DNA from: Ruegeria sp. HKCCD8929
GTDB lineage: Bacteria; Pseudomonadota; Alphaproteobacteria; Rhodobacterales; Rhodobacteraceae
Length of the DNA stretch: 64,000 nucleotides
Reading direction: 5' to 3'
Assembly: GCF_013031405.1 (NCBI RefSeq)
Contig: NZ_WPZY01000003.1
Coordinates: 62,001 to 126,000, forward strand
Shown: positions 1-8,772 of the stretch, piece after piece
Layout of the letters: each line of letters opens with the position of its first letter
Numbering within the stretch: position 1 is the stretch's first letter
Position numbers and translations under genes: made by a program
The notes under the pieces: model-generated
Seen by the model: the letters and a program-made list of their open reading frames with translations, nothing else
What the model was told of the DNA's origin: nothing
Database searches by the model: none

Positions 1-7
1 GACACGC

Positions 8-484
8 CTATTGTGGGCTGTTTCCGAATCCGGCCGGGTTGAAGTTCCCGATATTCCCGAGCAACTGACGCAGGAAGGTCTTGTCCTCGACGCTGGAACT
101 GGTCACCCGCCGTTCAAGCGGAACGACGATGCCATCTTCCAGACCGAAACGCTCGATATTGCGGACGACACCGCGCTGGTCGAAACTGATCGCAACCAGT
201 TCGCGCGACACCACCTGGGGCCTCTTCGGGCCATAATGGCGAATCCGCGAGGCAACATAATAATAACCGGATTCTTCGAGCACACCCGAGGAACTCGGCG
301 CGCCAACCGCCTCGATCACGCTGTCTCGGGTGTCAACGCCAACCTTGACCTCGGCCAGCTCGGCCTCAGACGGCACGTAACCGTGGTTGCGGTAGATCGC
401 AGTGCAGGCCGTCACCGCGCCAACTCCGACAGTAAAAACCGTGATCCGGACAACCGGTTTCAGCAACTCTATAAACTTGAACAT
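8..484 (-). CDS. bamE: Outer membrane assembly lipoprotein BamE (SmpA/OmlA family)
   Basis: The 158-residue product starts with a hydrophobic signal segment and a lipobox V-T-A-C ending at Cys27, so it should be a lipoprotein. The region around residues 35-120 fits the SmpA/OmlA fold: a conserved VKVGVDTRDSVIEAVGAP segment followed by beta strands with YYY and SFDQRGVV. BamE is an accessory subunit of the BAM complex, which inserts beta-barrel proteins into the outer membrane. The reading frame continues 23 codons upstream, but I chose the ATG at 484 because it places the signal segment at the N-terminus. It is divergent from the DUF177 gene, with about 80 bp between them for both promoters. 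The last residues, after the BamE core, have no recognisable role. Confidence 0.85.
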   Translation of the reverse strand: MFKFIELLKPVVRITVFTVGVGAVTACTAIYRNHGYVPSEAELAEVKVGVDTRDSVIEAVGAPSSSGVLEESGYYYVASRIRHYGPKRPQVVSRELVAISFDQRGVVRNIERFGLEDGIVVPLERRVTSSSVEDKTFLRQLLGNIGNFNPAGFGNSPQ

Positions 485-567
485 CACTGCCCTCTTGCCT
501 TGGCGCCATACGGCTTTTATCCGATTACCGAAACCGAAGCCATGGTTCAACACACGAAAGATGCCGG

Positions 568-1104
568 ATGACTGACCGCACCGCCCTGAGGGTGGCCGAC
601 CTACCCCAGAATGCCCCGACCCCGTTCGATCTGCGCCCCGACGCCGGCGCGCTTGAGTATCTGCGTGAACAGTTGCATCTGGTGGGCTTACGTAAGGTCC
701 GGTTTTTCGGGGATATTCGGGCGCGCGGAAAACGCGACTGGGTGCTCAGCGGACAGTTAGGTGCCACGGTCCTGCAACCTTGTGTGGTCACGCTCGATCC
801 GGTCACGACACGGATCGACACGACCGTGCGCCGCGTCTACCTGGCCAACTGGCATGAGCCGGACGAGGCCGAGACTGAGATGCCCGAGGATGACGAGACC
901 GAGGCCCTCGGGGCAGAAATCGATCCGTGGTCGGTGATGGAAGAGGCGCTGGCGCTGGCCCTGCCACTTTATCCCCGCAAAGAGGGTGCAGGTCTGGGTG
1001 ATGCGGTCTTCACCGAACCGGGCAAACAGGCGATAACCGACGACGATGCCAAGCCCTTTGCCGGGCTTGCAGGACTGCGCGATGTGCTGAAAAAAGACGA
1101 GTGA
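568..1104 (+). CDS. DUF177 / YceD family protein
   Basis: This 178-residue acidic protein belongs to the DUF177 (YceD) family. It shows the family core, with a single conserved Cys in the GATVLQPCVVTLDPV segment (about residues 68-82), followed by an Asp/Glu-rich stretch and the DPWSVMEEALALALPLYP segment. The genetic link to rpmF just downstream, then plsX and fabH, is the usual setting in proteobacteria. YceD proteins have been tied to 23S rRNA and ribosome assembly in some bacteria; that role is not visible here. About 210 bp separate it from rpmF, and that gap holds a candidate rpmF promoter. Confidence 0.85.
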   Translation: MTDRTALRVADLPQNAPTPFDLRPDAGALEYLREQLHLVGLRKVRFFGDIRARGKRDWVLSGQLGATVLQPCVVTLDPVTTRIDTTVRRVYLANWHEPDEAETEMPEDDETEALGAEIDPWSVMEEALALALPLYPRKEGAGLGDAVFTEPGKQAITDDDAKPFAGLAGLRDVLKKDE

Positions 1105-1148
1105 CAGAGAGCCCCGGACATGGCATAGCAGGCGGTCAGAAAAACCGC

Positions 1149-1176
1149 TTGAACATGGTGAGAATCGCAGTATTTT
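1149..1176 (+). promoter_or_regulatory. Candidate sigma70-type promoter for rpmF-plsX-fabH
   Basis: TTGAAC at 1149-1154 and TATTTT at 1171-1176 are separated by 16 bp, in the 211-bp gap before rpmF. The match is moderate. Transcription from here would give a leader of about 130 nt. I saw no clear alternative in the gap. Confidence 0.4.
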
Positions 1177-1315
1177 CGCGCGCTCATCGGATTTTGGGTT
1201 GGACATCGTAAGGGCCGTGCCCTAAACGCGCGTCACGCCACGAGAAAACGAAGAATGTAACCCGGCCCGGGCGGCATCATGTGCCGCAGGCCCCAGTCAG
1301 ACAAAGGTTGAGACA

Positions 1316-1522
1316 ATGGCTGTCCAACAGAACAAAGTTTCCAAGTCGCGCCGCAACAACCGCCGCGCGCACGACGCTCTGGTTGCTGCCAACCCGAACG
1401 AATGCCCGAACTGTGGCGAACTGAAGCGTCCGCATCACGTCTGCGCGTCCTGCGGCCATTACGACGATCGCGAAGTCGTCGCACAGGCCGATGAAATCGA
1501 TCTGGACGAAGACGCGGCCTAA
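1316..1522 (+). CDS. rpmF: 50S ribosomal protein L32
   Basis: The 68-residue basic protein begins [20 protein letters not shown], the standard L32 N-terminus. It carries two CxxC pairs (CPNCG and CASCG), so it is the zinc-binding form of L32. The acidic tail [10 protein letters not shown] resembles the longer C-termini seen in alphaproteobacteria. It is a structural protein of the large ribosomal subunit. It sits 24 bp before plsX, so ribosome and phospholipid synthesis genes are probably co-transcribed, as in many bacteria. Confidence 0.97.
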   Translation: MAVQQNKVSKSRRNNRRAHDALVAANPNECPNCGELKRPHHVCASCGHYDDREVVAQADEIDLDEDAA

Positions 1523-1546
1523 GCTTCGATCAATGCAGGCTACGGC

Positions 1547-2647
1547 ATGACGGCTCAACCCGATCAGACCGGTACATCAGCCGGACGGATCATCATCTCG
1601 GTTGACGCCATGGGCGGGGACGCGGGTCCTTCGGTCGTTGTGGCAGGCATTTCAAAATCGGCCAAGAAGAACCCCGAGATCGGGTTCATCCTGCATGGCC
1701 GCGAAGATGTGCTTCGAAAATTGGTCGCAAGGCGGCGCGTTCTGGATGGGCGCGTCGCCTTTCGCGATTCGCCCGATGTGGTCACCATGGAGGACAAGCC
1801 CAGCCAGGTGGTCCGCAACGGCAAGCAGACCTCGATGTGGTCGGCGCTGGATTCGGTGCGCGAGGGCGAGGCGCATGGCGCGGTATCCTGCGGCAACACC
1901 GGCGCGCTGATGGCACTTTCGATGATGCGGCTGCGCAAGCTGCCCGGCGTCAACCGCCCGGCCATCGCCATCCTGTGGCCCTCGCGCAACCCGCAAGGCT
2001 TCAACATCATGCTGGACGTGGGCGCCGATGTGCGTGCCGACGCCAAGGACCTGCTGCAATTCGCGCTGATGGGCGCCTCATACGCCCGCAACGGGCTTGA
2101 CCTTGCCCGCCCCCGCATCGGCCTGCTGAATGTCGGCACCGAAGAGCACAAAGGTCGCGCCGAGTTGAAAGAGGCTCATGGTCTGATCACCGAATTCGCT
2201 GAAAAGGCGAATTTCGAGTTTGTGGGTTTTGTCGAAGGCAGCGACATCCCGGGCAACAAGGCCGATGTGATCATCACCGATGGTTTCACCGGCAATGTGG
2301 CGATCAAGACCGGTGAAGGCACTGCCAGCCTGATTGGCGATCTGCTGCGTGCCGCGTTCAAGTATTCTCTGCTGTCGCGTATTGCATCGGTGCTGGCAAT
2401 CACCTCGCTGCAACGCCTGCGCAAGCGCATCGACCCGCGTCAGGTCAATGGCGGGATATTTCTGGGCCTCAACGGCACCGTGGTCAAATCCCACGGCGGG
2501 GCGGACCCGACCGGCGTCTCGGCCGCGGTGAAACTGGCCTTTACGCTGGCCAAATCCGGTTTTGCCGAAAAACTGGCGGCGCGGGTTGCATCCACCGTCG
2601 AGCTTGCCCAAGATGACGGCCACGCCGCATCGCAGGCAGAACAATAA
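1547..2647 (+). CDS. plsX: Phosphate acyltransferase PlsX
   Basis: The product (366 residues) converts acyl-ACP and phosphate to acyl-phosphate, the first step of the PlsX/PlsY route to phosphatidic acid. The N-terminal IIISVDAMGGDAGP segment, the AVSCGNTGALMALSMM segment near residue 110, and the LLNVGTEEHKG and IITDGFTGNVAIKTGEG segments are PlsX signatures. About 20 residues precede the core, and the C-terminal 30 residues are less conserved. It follows rpmF closely and precedes fabH by 17 bp, so the two lipid genes should be co-transcribed. Confidence 0.96.
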   Translation: MTAQPDQTGTSAGRIIISVDAMGGDAGPSVVVAGISKSAKKNPEIGFILHGREDVLRKLVARRRVLDGRVAFRDSPDVVTMEDKPSQVVRNGKQTSMWSALDSVREGEAHGAVSCGNTGALMALSMMRLRKLPGVNRPAIAILWPSRNPQGFNIMLDVGADVRADAKDLLQFALMGASYARNGLDLARPRIGLLNVGTEEHKGRAELKEAHGLITEFAEKANFEFVGFVEGSDIPGNKADVIITDGFTGNVAIKTGEGTASLIGDLLRAAFKYSLLSRIASVLAITSLQRLRKRIDPRQVNGGIFLGLNGTVVKSHGGADPTGVSAAVKLAFTLAKSGFAEKLAARVASTVELAQDDGHAASQAEQ

Positions 2648-2664
2648 CAAAAGGCAGTACCCAA

Positions 2665-3636
2665 ATGGCAAGCCGCGCAGTTGTAACCGGTGTCGGACAT
2701 TACCTGCCGGAGCGCATTGTCCCGAACGCGGAATTCGAGGCGACACTGGACACATCGGACGAGTGGATTCGCACCCGGTCCGGCATTGAGCGTCGCCATT
2801 TCGCCGCCAAGGATGAAACCACATCCGATCTGGCCACGCGCGCTGCCGAAGCCGCGTTGAAAGATGCCGGTCTGACCGGCGAGGACCTGGATGCCATCGT
2901 CCTTGCCACATCGACCGCCGATCTGACCTTTCCCTCCGCCGCCACGATGGTTCAGGCGCGGCTGGGCATGACCAAGGGGTTTGCCTTTGACGTGCAGGCA
3001 GTCTGTGCCGGGTTCGTCTATGCGCTGAGCAACGCCAATGCGCTGATCCTGTCAGGTCAGGCCAAACGCGTGCTGGTCATCGGAGCCGAAACCTTTTCAC
3101 GAATCATGGACTGGACCGATCGCTCGACCTGCGTGCTGTTCGGCGACGGCGCCGGGGCGTTGGTTCTTGAGGCCCTGAACGGCAACGGAACCGCGGATGA
3201 TCGTGGTATCCTCTCCACCGACCTGAACTCGGACGGGCGGTACAAGGATCTGCTCTATGTCGATGGCGGCGTCTCGACCCAAAGCACCGGCCATCTGCGC
3301 ATGCAGGGCAACCAGGTGTTCCGCCATGCGGTCGACAAGCTGGCCAAAACCGCCGAAACCGCACTGGACAAGGCCGGGCTGAACAGCGGCGATGTCGATT
3401 GGATCGTGCCGCATCAGGCCAATATCCGCATCATTCAGGGCACCGCCAAGAAGATGGGCCTACCGATGGAGAACGTGGTGGTGACGGTTCAGGATCACGG
3501 CAACACCTCGGCCGCGTCGATTCCGTTGGCCCTTTCGGTCGGCAAGGAGCGGGGCCAGATCAAGCCGGGCGATCTGATCGTGACCGAAGCAATCGGCGGC
3601 GGCCTGGCCTGGGGCGCAGTGGTTCTGCGCTGGTAA
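2665..3636 (+). CDS. fabH: Beta-ketoacyl-ACP synthase III
   Basis: FabH condenses acetyl-CoA with malonyl-ACP to start fatty acid synthesis. The 323-residue protein has the thiolase-fold triad in family context: Cys114 in VQAVCAGF, His250 in VPHQANIRI and Asn280 in DHGNTSAAS. The C-terminal [16 protein letters not shown] is also typical. Its place after plsX couples initiation of fatty acid synthesis with phospholipid synthesis. The start ATG has no strong purine-rich site, but the N-terminus [16 protein letters not shown] aligns with the family. Confidence 0.97.
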   Translation: MASRAVVTGVGHYLPERIVPNAEFEATLDTSDEWIRTRSGIERRHFAAKDETTSDLATRAAEAALKDAGLTGEDLDAIVLATSTADLTFPSAATMVQARLGMTKGFAFDVQAVCAGFVYALSNANALILSGQAKRVLVIGAETFSRIMDWTDRSTCVLFGDGAGALVLEALNGNGTADDRGILSTDLNSDGRYKDLLYVDGGVSTQSTGHLRMQGNQVFRHAVDKLAKTAETALDKAGLNSGDVDWIVPHQANIRIIQGTAKKMGLPMENVVVTVQDHGNTSAASIPLALSVGKERGQIKPGDLIVTEAIGGGLAWGAVVLRW

Positions 3637-3679
3637 GTGGCGCATTCGCGCTGACACGCCCGCTTGCAATTCATTGATA

Positions 3680-3709
3680 TTGACAGTGAATTTCACCTCC
3701 CCCTATGCT
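3680..3709 (+). promoter_or_regulatory. Candidate promoter for ihfA
   Basis: TTGACA at 3680-3685 is a perfect -35 hexamer. TATGCT at 3704-3709 follows after 18 bp. The start would fall near 3716, leaving a short leader with the purine tract AGGGGG (3722-3727) ahead of the ihfA ATG at 3734. Confidence 0.6.
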
Positions 3710-3733
3710 TTGGCAATAACAAGGGGGAATGGC

Positions 3734-4036
3734 ATGGGCGACAAAACACTGACACGCATGGACCTGAGCGAAGCCGTCTTTCGCGAAGTGGGTCTGTCCC
3801 GCAATGAAAGCGCGCAACTTGTCGAGAGCATGCTCAACCACATGTCGGACGCGCTGGTGCGGGGTGAGCAGGTGAAAATCTCGTCCTTCGGCACGTTCAG
3901 TGTGCGCGATAAATCCGCCCGGATCGGTCGCAATCCCAAAACCGGTGAAGAGGTTCCGATCCAGCCGCGCCGAGTGCTGACATTCCGCCCGTCGCATCTG
4001 ATGAAGGATCGGGTCGCGGCAGGTAACCGCAAGTAA
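3734..4036 (+). CDS. ihfA: Integration host factor subunit alpha
   Basis: This 100-residue protein is a small HU/IHF-family DNA-bending protein. It shows the dimerisation helices ([20 protein letters not shown]), the [20 protein letters not shown] strand region, and the arm signature [17 protein letters not shown] with the intercalating Pro. With IhfB it bends DNA at specific sites. The frame opens 20 codons upstream, but the ATG at 3734 has the purine tract AGGGGG in front and gives the normal N-terminus. The ihfA-merR pair after fabH is common in alphaproteobacteria. Confidence 0.95.
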   Translation: MGDKTLTRMDLSEAVFREVGLSRNESAQLVESMLNHMSDALVRGEQVKISSFGTFSVRDKSARIGRNPKTGEEVPIQPRRVLTFRPSHLMKDRVAAGNRK

Positions 4037-4064
4037 TAAAAAATAAAATCAGGACTACGAGGAC

Positions 4065-4736
4065 ATGAGCAAATCACCCGAGGCCTTTCGCACGATCAGC
4101 GAAGTTGCGGAATGGCTGGGGGTTCAGGCTCATGTCTTGCGCTTTTGGGAAAGCCGGTTCTCGCAGGTCAAGCCAGTCAAACGCGCGGGTGGACGGCGTT
4201 ATTACCGGCCCAGCGACATGCAACTGCTCGGCGGCATCAAGAAACTGCTGCACGATGACGGTATCACCATCAAGGGTGTGCAAAAGATGCTGCGCGAACA
4301 GGGCGTGGCAAATGTGGCCGCCCTGTCGCAAGGACTGAACGAGACGGCCACGCCCGATGCGGCCGAAAGTGGCACTGTGGTCAAGCTCACCGGCCAACGC
4401 CCGGCTGTCGACACGTCCACTCAGATCGACATGGATCTTGGCGAGCCTGCCGAGGACGTCAAAATGCCAACCGCATCGGAACCGCCGGAGTTTCTGGCCG
4501 AGCAGAACGCGGCGGATCATCCGGATGAGAGCGGGATGCCCGAGCCGGTGGCGGCCACCGAGGCAGTTTCCGATACTGAATCGCCCGGCCCGGAAGCCGC
4601 GCATATCGCGCCCGGCCCCCTCACCCATGTCTGGACCGCGGAACGGTTCGATCCGGCTCTGCTGCGGCAGATCGCACCAATTGCGCAGGACCTGCGAGCG
4701 TGGCTCGAGCGGGTCCAAACCCAGGCGGCGGGATAA
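4065..4736 (+). CDS. MerR-family transcriptional regulator
   Basis: The N-terminal 75 residues form a MerR winged helix: [25 protein letters not shown] for the helix-turn-helix and [14 protein letters not shown] for the wing. The remaining 150 residues are acidic and low in complexity (rich in Pro, Glu and Ala). They end in an amphipathic segment, [27 protein letters not shown]. No ligand-binding cysteines of the metal-sensing MerR proteins are present. The protein sits 28 bp after ihfA, a widespread alphaproteobacterial pairing. Its targets are unknown. Confidence 0.85.
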   Translation: MSKSPEAFRTISEVAEWLGVQAHVLRFWESRFSQVKPVKRAGGRRYYRPSDMQLLGGIKKLLHDDGITIKGVQKMLREQGVANVAALSQGLNETATPDAAESGTVVKLTGQRPAVDTSTQIDMDLGEPAEDVKMPTASEPPEFLAEQNAADHPDESGMPEPVAATEAVSDTESPGPEAAHIAPGPLTHVWTAERFDPALLRQIAPIAQDLRAWLERVQTQAAG

Positions 4737-4797
4737 GAAAAAGGGCAATGATTTCCTCTTGCCCCTGCCGGGAAAACCGTTATGAACAGCCCAACGT

Positions 4798-4874
4798 CGG
4801 GCTATGGCGCAGCCTGGTAGCGCGTCCGTCTGGGGGACGGAAGGTCGCAGGTTCGAGTCCTGCTAGCCCGACCA
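4798..4874 (+). tRNA. tRNA-Pro (GGG anticodon)
   Basis: This is a 77-nt cloverleaf with a perfect 7-bp acceptor stem (CGGGCTA at 4798-4804 with TAGCCCG at 4864-4870), a discriminator A and an encoded CCA end. The anticodon stem TCCGT/ACGGA encloses the loop CTGGGGG, which gives anticodon GGG and reads proline CCC/CCU codons. The T-arm GCAGGTTCGAGTCCTGC is canonical. It lies in its own gap between merR and the dCTP deaminase gene. Confidence 0.96.
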
Positions 4875-4932
4875 AATCACACCGACGTTCCAAAAACACA
4901 GGCCAGATCCTCTGGCACCAAGAGGGGTCGAG

Positions 4933-6012
4933 ATGACCGGCGTGTGTCCCAATCAGCAAATCGAAGCGATGATCGAGCGCGGTGAGATTGCCGCCGAAGT
5001 TCCGGTATTGCCTGCACAGGTTCAACCCGCCAGCCTGGATTTACGTCTGGGAACAGTAGCTTACCGCGTGCGCGCCTCGTTCCTGGCTGGTGATGGCAAC
5101 TCGGTTGCCGACCGGCTGGCCGAGTTTGAGATGCATAGCATCGACATCAGCCAGGGCGCGGTGCTGGAAAAAGGCTGTGTCTATCTGGTGCCGCTCATGG
5201 AATCGCTCGCCCTGCCCGACAACATGAACGCGGTGGCCAATGCCAAAAGCTCGACCGGACGGCTGGACCTGCTGACGCGCACCATCACCGATGGCGGGAC
5301 CGAGTTCGACCGGGTGCCCTCGGGCTATTCCGGCCCACTTTACGCCGAGATCTGTCCGCGCTCGTTTTCGGTGCTTGTTCGGCCCGGAATGCGCCTGAAC
5401 CAGATCCGGTTCCGGCAGGGTCAGGCGATCCTCTCGGATGCGGATCTGAACGCCATTCACGCCGTGACACCGCTTGTCGACGGTCCGGCAGTGATTCAGG
5501 ACGGGCTGGGCTTCTCTGTCGATCTGCGCCTGCCCGAGACCGATCTGGTCGGCTATCGTGCCAAGCCGCATACCGGCGTGATCGACCTGGATCGAATCGG
5601 CTTTTACGACCCGGCAGAGTATTGGGAAGAGGTACGCACGACCGACGGGCGCATCATCCTTGACCCCGGCGCCTTTTACATTCTCGTCAGCCGCGAGGCC
5701 GTCCATATCCCGCCGCTATTCGCTGCCGAAATGGCGCCCTATCTGGCGATGGTCGGAGAGTTCCGGGTGCACTACGCTGGGTTTTTCGACCCGGGATTCG
5801 GCCACGCCGCGGCGGGCGGCGCCGGGTCACGCGGCGTGCTGGAGGTCCGTTGCCACGAGGCCCCGTTTGTCCTTGAGCATGGTCAGGTGGTCGGACGGCT
5901 TGTCTATGAGCGCATGGCCGAGATGCCCACACAACTCTATGGCGCAGGCATCGCCTCGAACTATCAGGGACAGGGGCTGAAGCTGTCGAAGCACTTCAAG
6001 TTCCCGGCGTAA
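4933..6012 (+). CDS. dcd: 2'-deoxycytidine 5'-triphosphate deaminase (long form)
   Basis: The 359-residue protein is the long alphaproteobacterial form of dCTP deaminase, about twice the length of E. coli Dcd (193 residues). It appears to hold two related dUTPase-like halves. The first contains QPASLDLRLGTVAYRVRA and the substrate-loop segment NAKSSTGRLDLLTRTITDGG. The second contains REAVHIPPLFAAEMAPYLAMVGEFRVHYAGFFDPGFG and GVLEVRCHEAPFVLEHGQ. It should convert dCTP to dUTP for thymidylate synthesis. The start at 4933 is supported by the GAGGGG site just upstream. Confidence 0.85.
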   Translation: MTGVCPNQQIEAMIERGEIAAEVPVLPAQVQPASLDLRLGTVAYRVRASFLAGDGNSVADRLAEFEMHSIDISQGAVLEKGCVYLVPLMESLALPDNMNAVANAKSSTGRLDLLTRTITDGGTEFDRVPSGYSGPLYAEICPRSFSVLVRPGMRLNQIRFRQGQAILSDADLNAIHAVTPLVDGPAVIQDGLGFSVDLRLPETDLVGYRAKPHTGVIDLDRIGFYDPAEYWEEVRTTDGRIILDPGAFYILVSREAVHIPPLFAAEMAPYLAMVGEFRVHYAGFFDPGFGHAAAGGAGSRGVLEVRCHEAPFVLEHGQVVGRLVYERMAEMPTQLYGAGIASNYQGQGLKLSKHFKFPA

Positions 6013-6024
6013 CGATCTGAAACG

Positions 6025-6264
6025 TCAGAATTTCGTGAGCCTGCGCGCCTGCCGCGTCAAACGTTGTGCCTGCCGCATGGTCTGCTTCTGACGCTGCGCC
6101 GTGGCATTATGATTGGCGCCGTTTTGCGGTGCGTTTCCGTCCGTCTCAGCACCCGGTTTGCGCCCGATACGGGACGCGGCGTCGAACCCCTTGTCCACGC
6201 CCCTGTTCACAAGCTGGCGGATCACTCTCCGCACGATCATGTCGATGATCCGGTTCGCGTTCAT
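6025..6264 (-). CDS. Small conserved hypothetical protein
   Basis: This 79-residue basic protein has an N-terminal amphipathic segment (NRIIDMIVRRVIRQLVNRGVDKGFDAASRIG) and a C-terminal half rich in Gln and Arg (QKQTMRQAQRLTRQARRLTKF). I do not recognise a functional family. It faces the dCTP deaminase gene tail to tail with a 12-bp gap and lies downstream of scpB on the same strand. It may be the last gene of that operon, though 64 bp separate them. No signal peptide is visible. Confidence 0.6.
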   Translation of the reverse strand: MNANRIIDMIVRRVIRQLVNRGVDKGFDAASRIGRKPGAETDGNAPQNGANHNATAQRQKQTMRQAQRLTRQARRLTKF

Positions 6265-6328
6265 TTTGCTCTCCGTATTTGTCCCGGCTCATATGGCCGG
6301 AAAATGAGACGAGAGAAGGGCCGAATGA

Positions 6329-6988
6329 TCACTCTTCCTCGAAGAGTTCCGTCTGATCATCGTCATCTTCATCCTCCTCGCGCCCTTCACCCAGCGGGAT
6401 GGTGCCCGGTGGTGGGCGATTCTCCAGTAGGCCAGCCGCGCGCAGCTCCTTCAGCCCCGGCAGGTCTCGGGCATTTTCCAGACCGAAATGATCCAGAAAT
6501 TGCGGGGTCACCACAAAGGTGACCGGACGGCCCGGCGTCATGCGGCGGCGGCCCAGCCGAATCCACTCCATCTCCAGCAGTTGGTCGATGGTGCCGCGCG
6601 AGACGGAAACCCCCCGGATTTCCTCGATCTCGGCGCGGGTGCAGGGCTGGTGATAAGCAACGATGGCCAGCGTTTCGATCGCGGCGCGGCTCAGCTTGCG
6701 GGTCTCGACCGTCTCTTTCTGCATCAGAAAGCCCAGATCGGGTGCGGTGCGGATGGCCCAGGCCTCGCCCACCTTGACCACCGCCACCCCACGCCCCTCG
6801 TAGCGCTTGCGCAGCAGATCCAGCGCTTGCGCGGCATTGGAACCGTGGGGCATCCGCGCCTCGAGATCGACAACCGTCACCGGCTCGGCGCTGGCGAACA
6901 GCACCGCCTCGACCATCCGCTCCTGCTCGGCCAGCGGTGGCGCGTCAAATAGGCTGTCGGTGGTTTGGTTTTCGTTCGGCTCAGTCAC
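6329..6988 (-). CDS. scpB: Segregation and condensation protein B
   Basis: ScpB (219 residues) is the winged-helix kleisin partner of the SMC-ScpAB condensin. The sequence holds two winged-helix units. The first contains MVEAVLFASAEPVTVVDLEARMP; the second contains LSRAAIETLAIVAYHQPCTRAEIEEIRGVSVS and DQLLEMEWIRLGRR. The C-terminus ends in an acidic tail (EEDEDDDDQTELFEEE). The start overlaps the end of scpA by 8 bp, which points to coupled translation. Confidence 0.93.
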   Translation of the reverse strand: MTEPNENQTTDSLFDAPPLAEQERMVEAVLFASAEPVTVVDLEARMPHGSNAAQALDLLRKRYEGRGVAVVKVGEAWAIRTAPDLGFLMQKETVETRKLSRAAIETLAIVAYHQPCTRAEIEEIRGVSVSRGTIDQLLEMEWIRLGRRRMTPGRPVTFVVTPQFLDHFGLENARDLPGLKELRAAGLLENRPPPGTIPLGEGREEDEDDDDQTELFEEE

Positions 6989-7775
6989 GTTTGTCTGTCC
7001 TCTTGCGCAGATGGATCGGAGCGAATGTGTCCAGCTGCTTGATCTCCATATGCCCCTCTTTCACCAGTTCCAGAGAGGCGGCAAAGGTCGACGCGGTGGC
7101 AGAACGCCGCCGCATTGGATCGGTCTCCCACCCCTCGGGCATGTAGCTCTCCATATCGGTCCAGCTCCCGGCAAAGCCGATCAGCGGGCGCATCCGGTCC
7201 AGCGCCTGTTCCATTGTAAAGATCGCGTCGCGGTCCATCACGAAAGGACGGAATTCATCCTTGGTGCGGATGCGCGCGTAGCCCTGCATCAGGTCCAGGA
7301 GCGTGGCGGAATAGGTGACTGTACGGATGCGGGTTACATCCTCGCCCTGCCCCCGCTTGAAGAAATCGCGCCCCAATTGATCCCGCGCCATCAGCCGCGC
7401 CGCAACATCGCGCATCGCCTGCAGGCGTTCGAGCTGGAACGCCAGATGCGCGGCCAGTTCCTCGCCTGTCGGCCCCTCCTCCTCGGGGTCCGGCGGCAGC
7501 AGCAGGCGCGATTTGAGAAAGGCCAGCCAGGCGGCCATCACCAGGTAGTCGGCGGCCAGCTCGATGCGCAGTGCGCGGGCCCGTTCGACAAAGGCCAGAT
7601 ATTGCTGTGCCAGCGCCAGCACCGAGATCTTGCGCAAATCGACCTTTTGCGTGCGCGACAGCGTCAGCAGCACGTCGAGCGGGCCTTCGAACCCGTCCAC
7701 ATCGACAATCAGCGCCTCCGCCGCAAGACGGTCGGCGACCGAGATGGGATCTTCGGTGAAAAGGTTATCCGTCAT
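6981..7775 (-). CDS. scpA: Segregation and condensation protein A
   Basis: ScpA (264 residues) is the kleisin subunit of bacterial condensin. The N-terminal VDGFEGPLDVLLTLSRTQKVDLRKISVLALAQQYL is the SMC-neck-binding region, and the C-terminal winged helix includes RRRSATASTFAASLELVKEGHMEIKQ. It overlaps nagZ at its start and scpB at its end. ScpAB with SMC compacts and segregates the chromosome. The order nagZ-scpA-scpB is common in alphaproteobacteria. Confidence 0.93.
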   Translation of the reverse strand: MTDNLFTEDPISVADRLAAEALIVDVDGFEGPLDVLLTLSRTQKVDLRKISVLALAQQYLAFVERARALRIELAADYLVMAAWLAFLKSRLLLPPDPEEEGPTGEELAAHLAFQLERLQAMRDVAARLMARDQLGRDFFKRGQGEDVTRIRTVTYSATLLDLMQGYARIRTKDEFRPFVMDRDAIFTMEQALDRMRPLIGFAGSWTDMESYMPEGWETDPMRRRSATASTFAASLELVKEGHMEIKQLDTFAPIHLRKRTDKRD

Positions 7776-8772
7776 ACACCCGTCCGCTCATGAGGCGGGA
7801 TAGTTCCGCCTCGGCAGCGTCGATGTCAAGTTCCTGCGGGCTTTGCCGTTGCGCCAGCGCCCGCTCTGCGCGGTTCTGCGCTGCCTCGGTCATCTCTCCG
7901 GCGGCCTCGGCCACCTGGCTGCGTTCGGTGAGCGTGCCGTTGCAGTGCAGGACCACGTCGCAGCCTGCCGCGATGGCGCGGTGCGAGAGGTCGCTCAACG
8001 ATCCGGACAGCGCCTTCATCGAGATATCGTCAGTCATGATCAGCCCGTCAAAGCCGATCCGCTCACGGATCAGCCGCATCATCGGGCCTGAGATCGTAGC
8101 CGGGTCTGTATCGACCTGCTCATAGACCAGATGTGCGGTCATGCCTAAGGGCAGGTCGTTCAGCGCCCGGAACGGCGCGAAATCGGTGCCGTCCAAAGCG
8201 TCGGTGTCCAGATCCACGTGCGGAAGGTCGAAATGGCTGTCCATGGTGGCGCGGCCGTGGCCGGGCATGTGTTTGACCACTGGCAGCACGCCGCCGTCCA
8301 GATGGCCTTGCGCCACCGCCCGGCCCAGACGGGCCACGGTTTCGGCGTCGCCTCCATAGCAGCGGTTGCGCAGGAAGGCATGGGTATCGGCGCGGGCAAG
8401 ATCCACCATCGGCGCGCAATTGCTGTCAACCCCCAGTGCTTGCAGTTCATGCGCGATCAGGCGGTAGCGTAGATACATGGCGCGCTCGGCCCCTGCTCTG
8501 GCTTGTTCTACGTGATCGAGCGGCGGCAGCCATTCGCGGGCCAGCGGAGTACGCAGACGCTGCACGCGCCCACCCTCCTGATCGATGGTGACGGGGCAAT
8601 CCCGCCCCACCGCCTCACGGAAATCGGCACAGAGTGCGCGGACCTGATCGGCGCTTTCGACATTGCGGGCAAAGAGGATGAAGCCGAACGGGTTCACATC
8701 CCGAAACAGCACCTTTTCCTCGGCATTCAGCCGCAGCCCTTCTGCGTCAAGGATTGTCGCTCCAAACCTCAC
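7765..8772 (-). CDS. nagZ: Beta-N-acetylhexosaminidase NagZ (GH3)
   Basis: This 335-residue family 3 glycoside hydrolase removes N-acetylglucosamine from anhydro-muropeptides in peptidoglycan recycling. It contains the NagZ loop KHMPGHGRATMDSH with the catalytic-site His/Asp, the TIDQEGGRVQRL segment and the MTDDISMKAL segment with the conserved nucleophile Asp. No signal peptide is seen, which fits a cytoplasmic enzyme. Its start overlaps the preceding SPOR-domain gene by 4 bp (ATGA), which supports an envelope-maintenance operon. Confidence 0.93.
   Translation of the reverse strand: MRFGATILDAEGLRLNAEEKVLFRDVNPFGFILFARNVESADQVRALCADFREAVGRDCPVTIDQEGGRVQRLRTPLAREWLPPLDHVEQARAGAERAMYLRYRLIAHELQALGVDSNCAPMVDLARADTHAFLRNRCYGGDAETVARLGRAVAQGHLDGGVLPVVKHMPGHGRATMDSHFDLPHVDLDTDALDGTDFAPFRALNDLPLGMTAHLVYEQVDTDPATISGPMMRLIRERIGFDGLIMTDDISMKALSGSLSDLSHRAIAAGCDVVLHCNGTLTERSQVAEAAGEMTEAAQNRAERALAQRQSPQELDIDAAEAELSRLMSGRVYDG

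Noticed and set aside
11..571. Long plus-strand open frame opposite bamE
   Set aside because: It is antisense to a clear lipoprotein gene, has no recognisable domain, and overlaps the next gene start. It reflects GC-rich third positions.
4743..4764. Terminator between merR and tRNA-Pro
   Set aside because: GGGCAA and TTGCCC pair across a 10-nt loop, but no T-run follows, so the support is poor.
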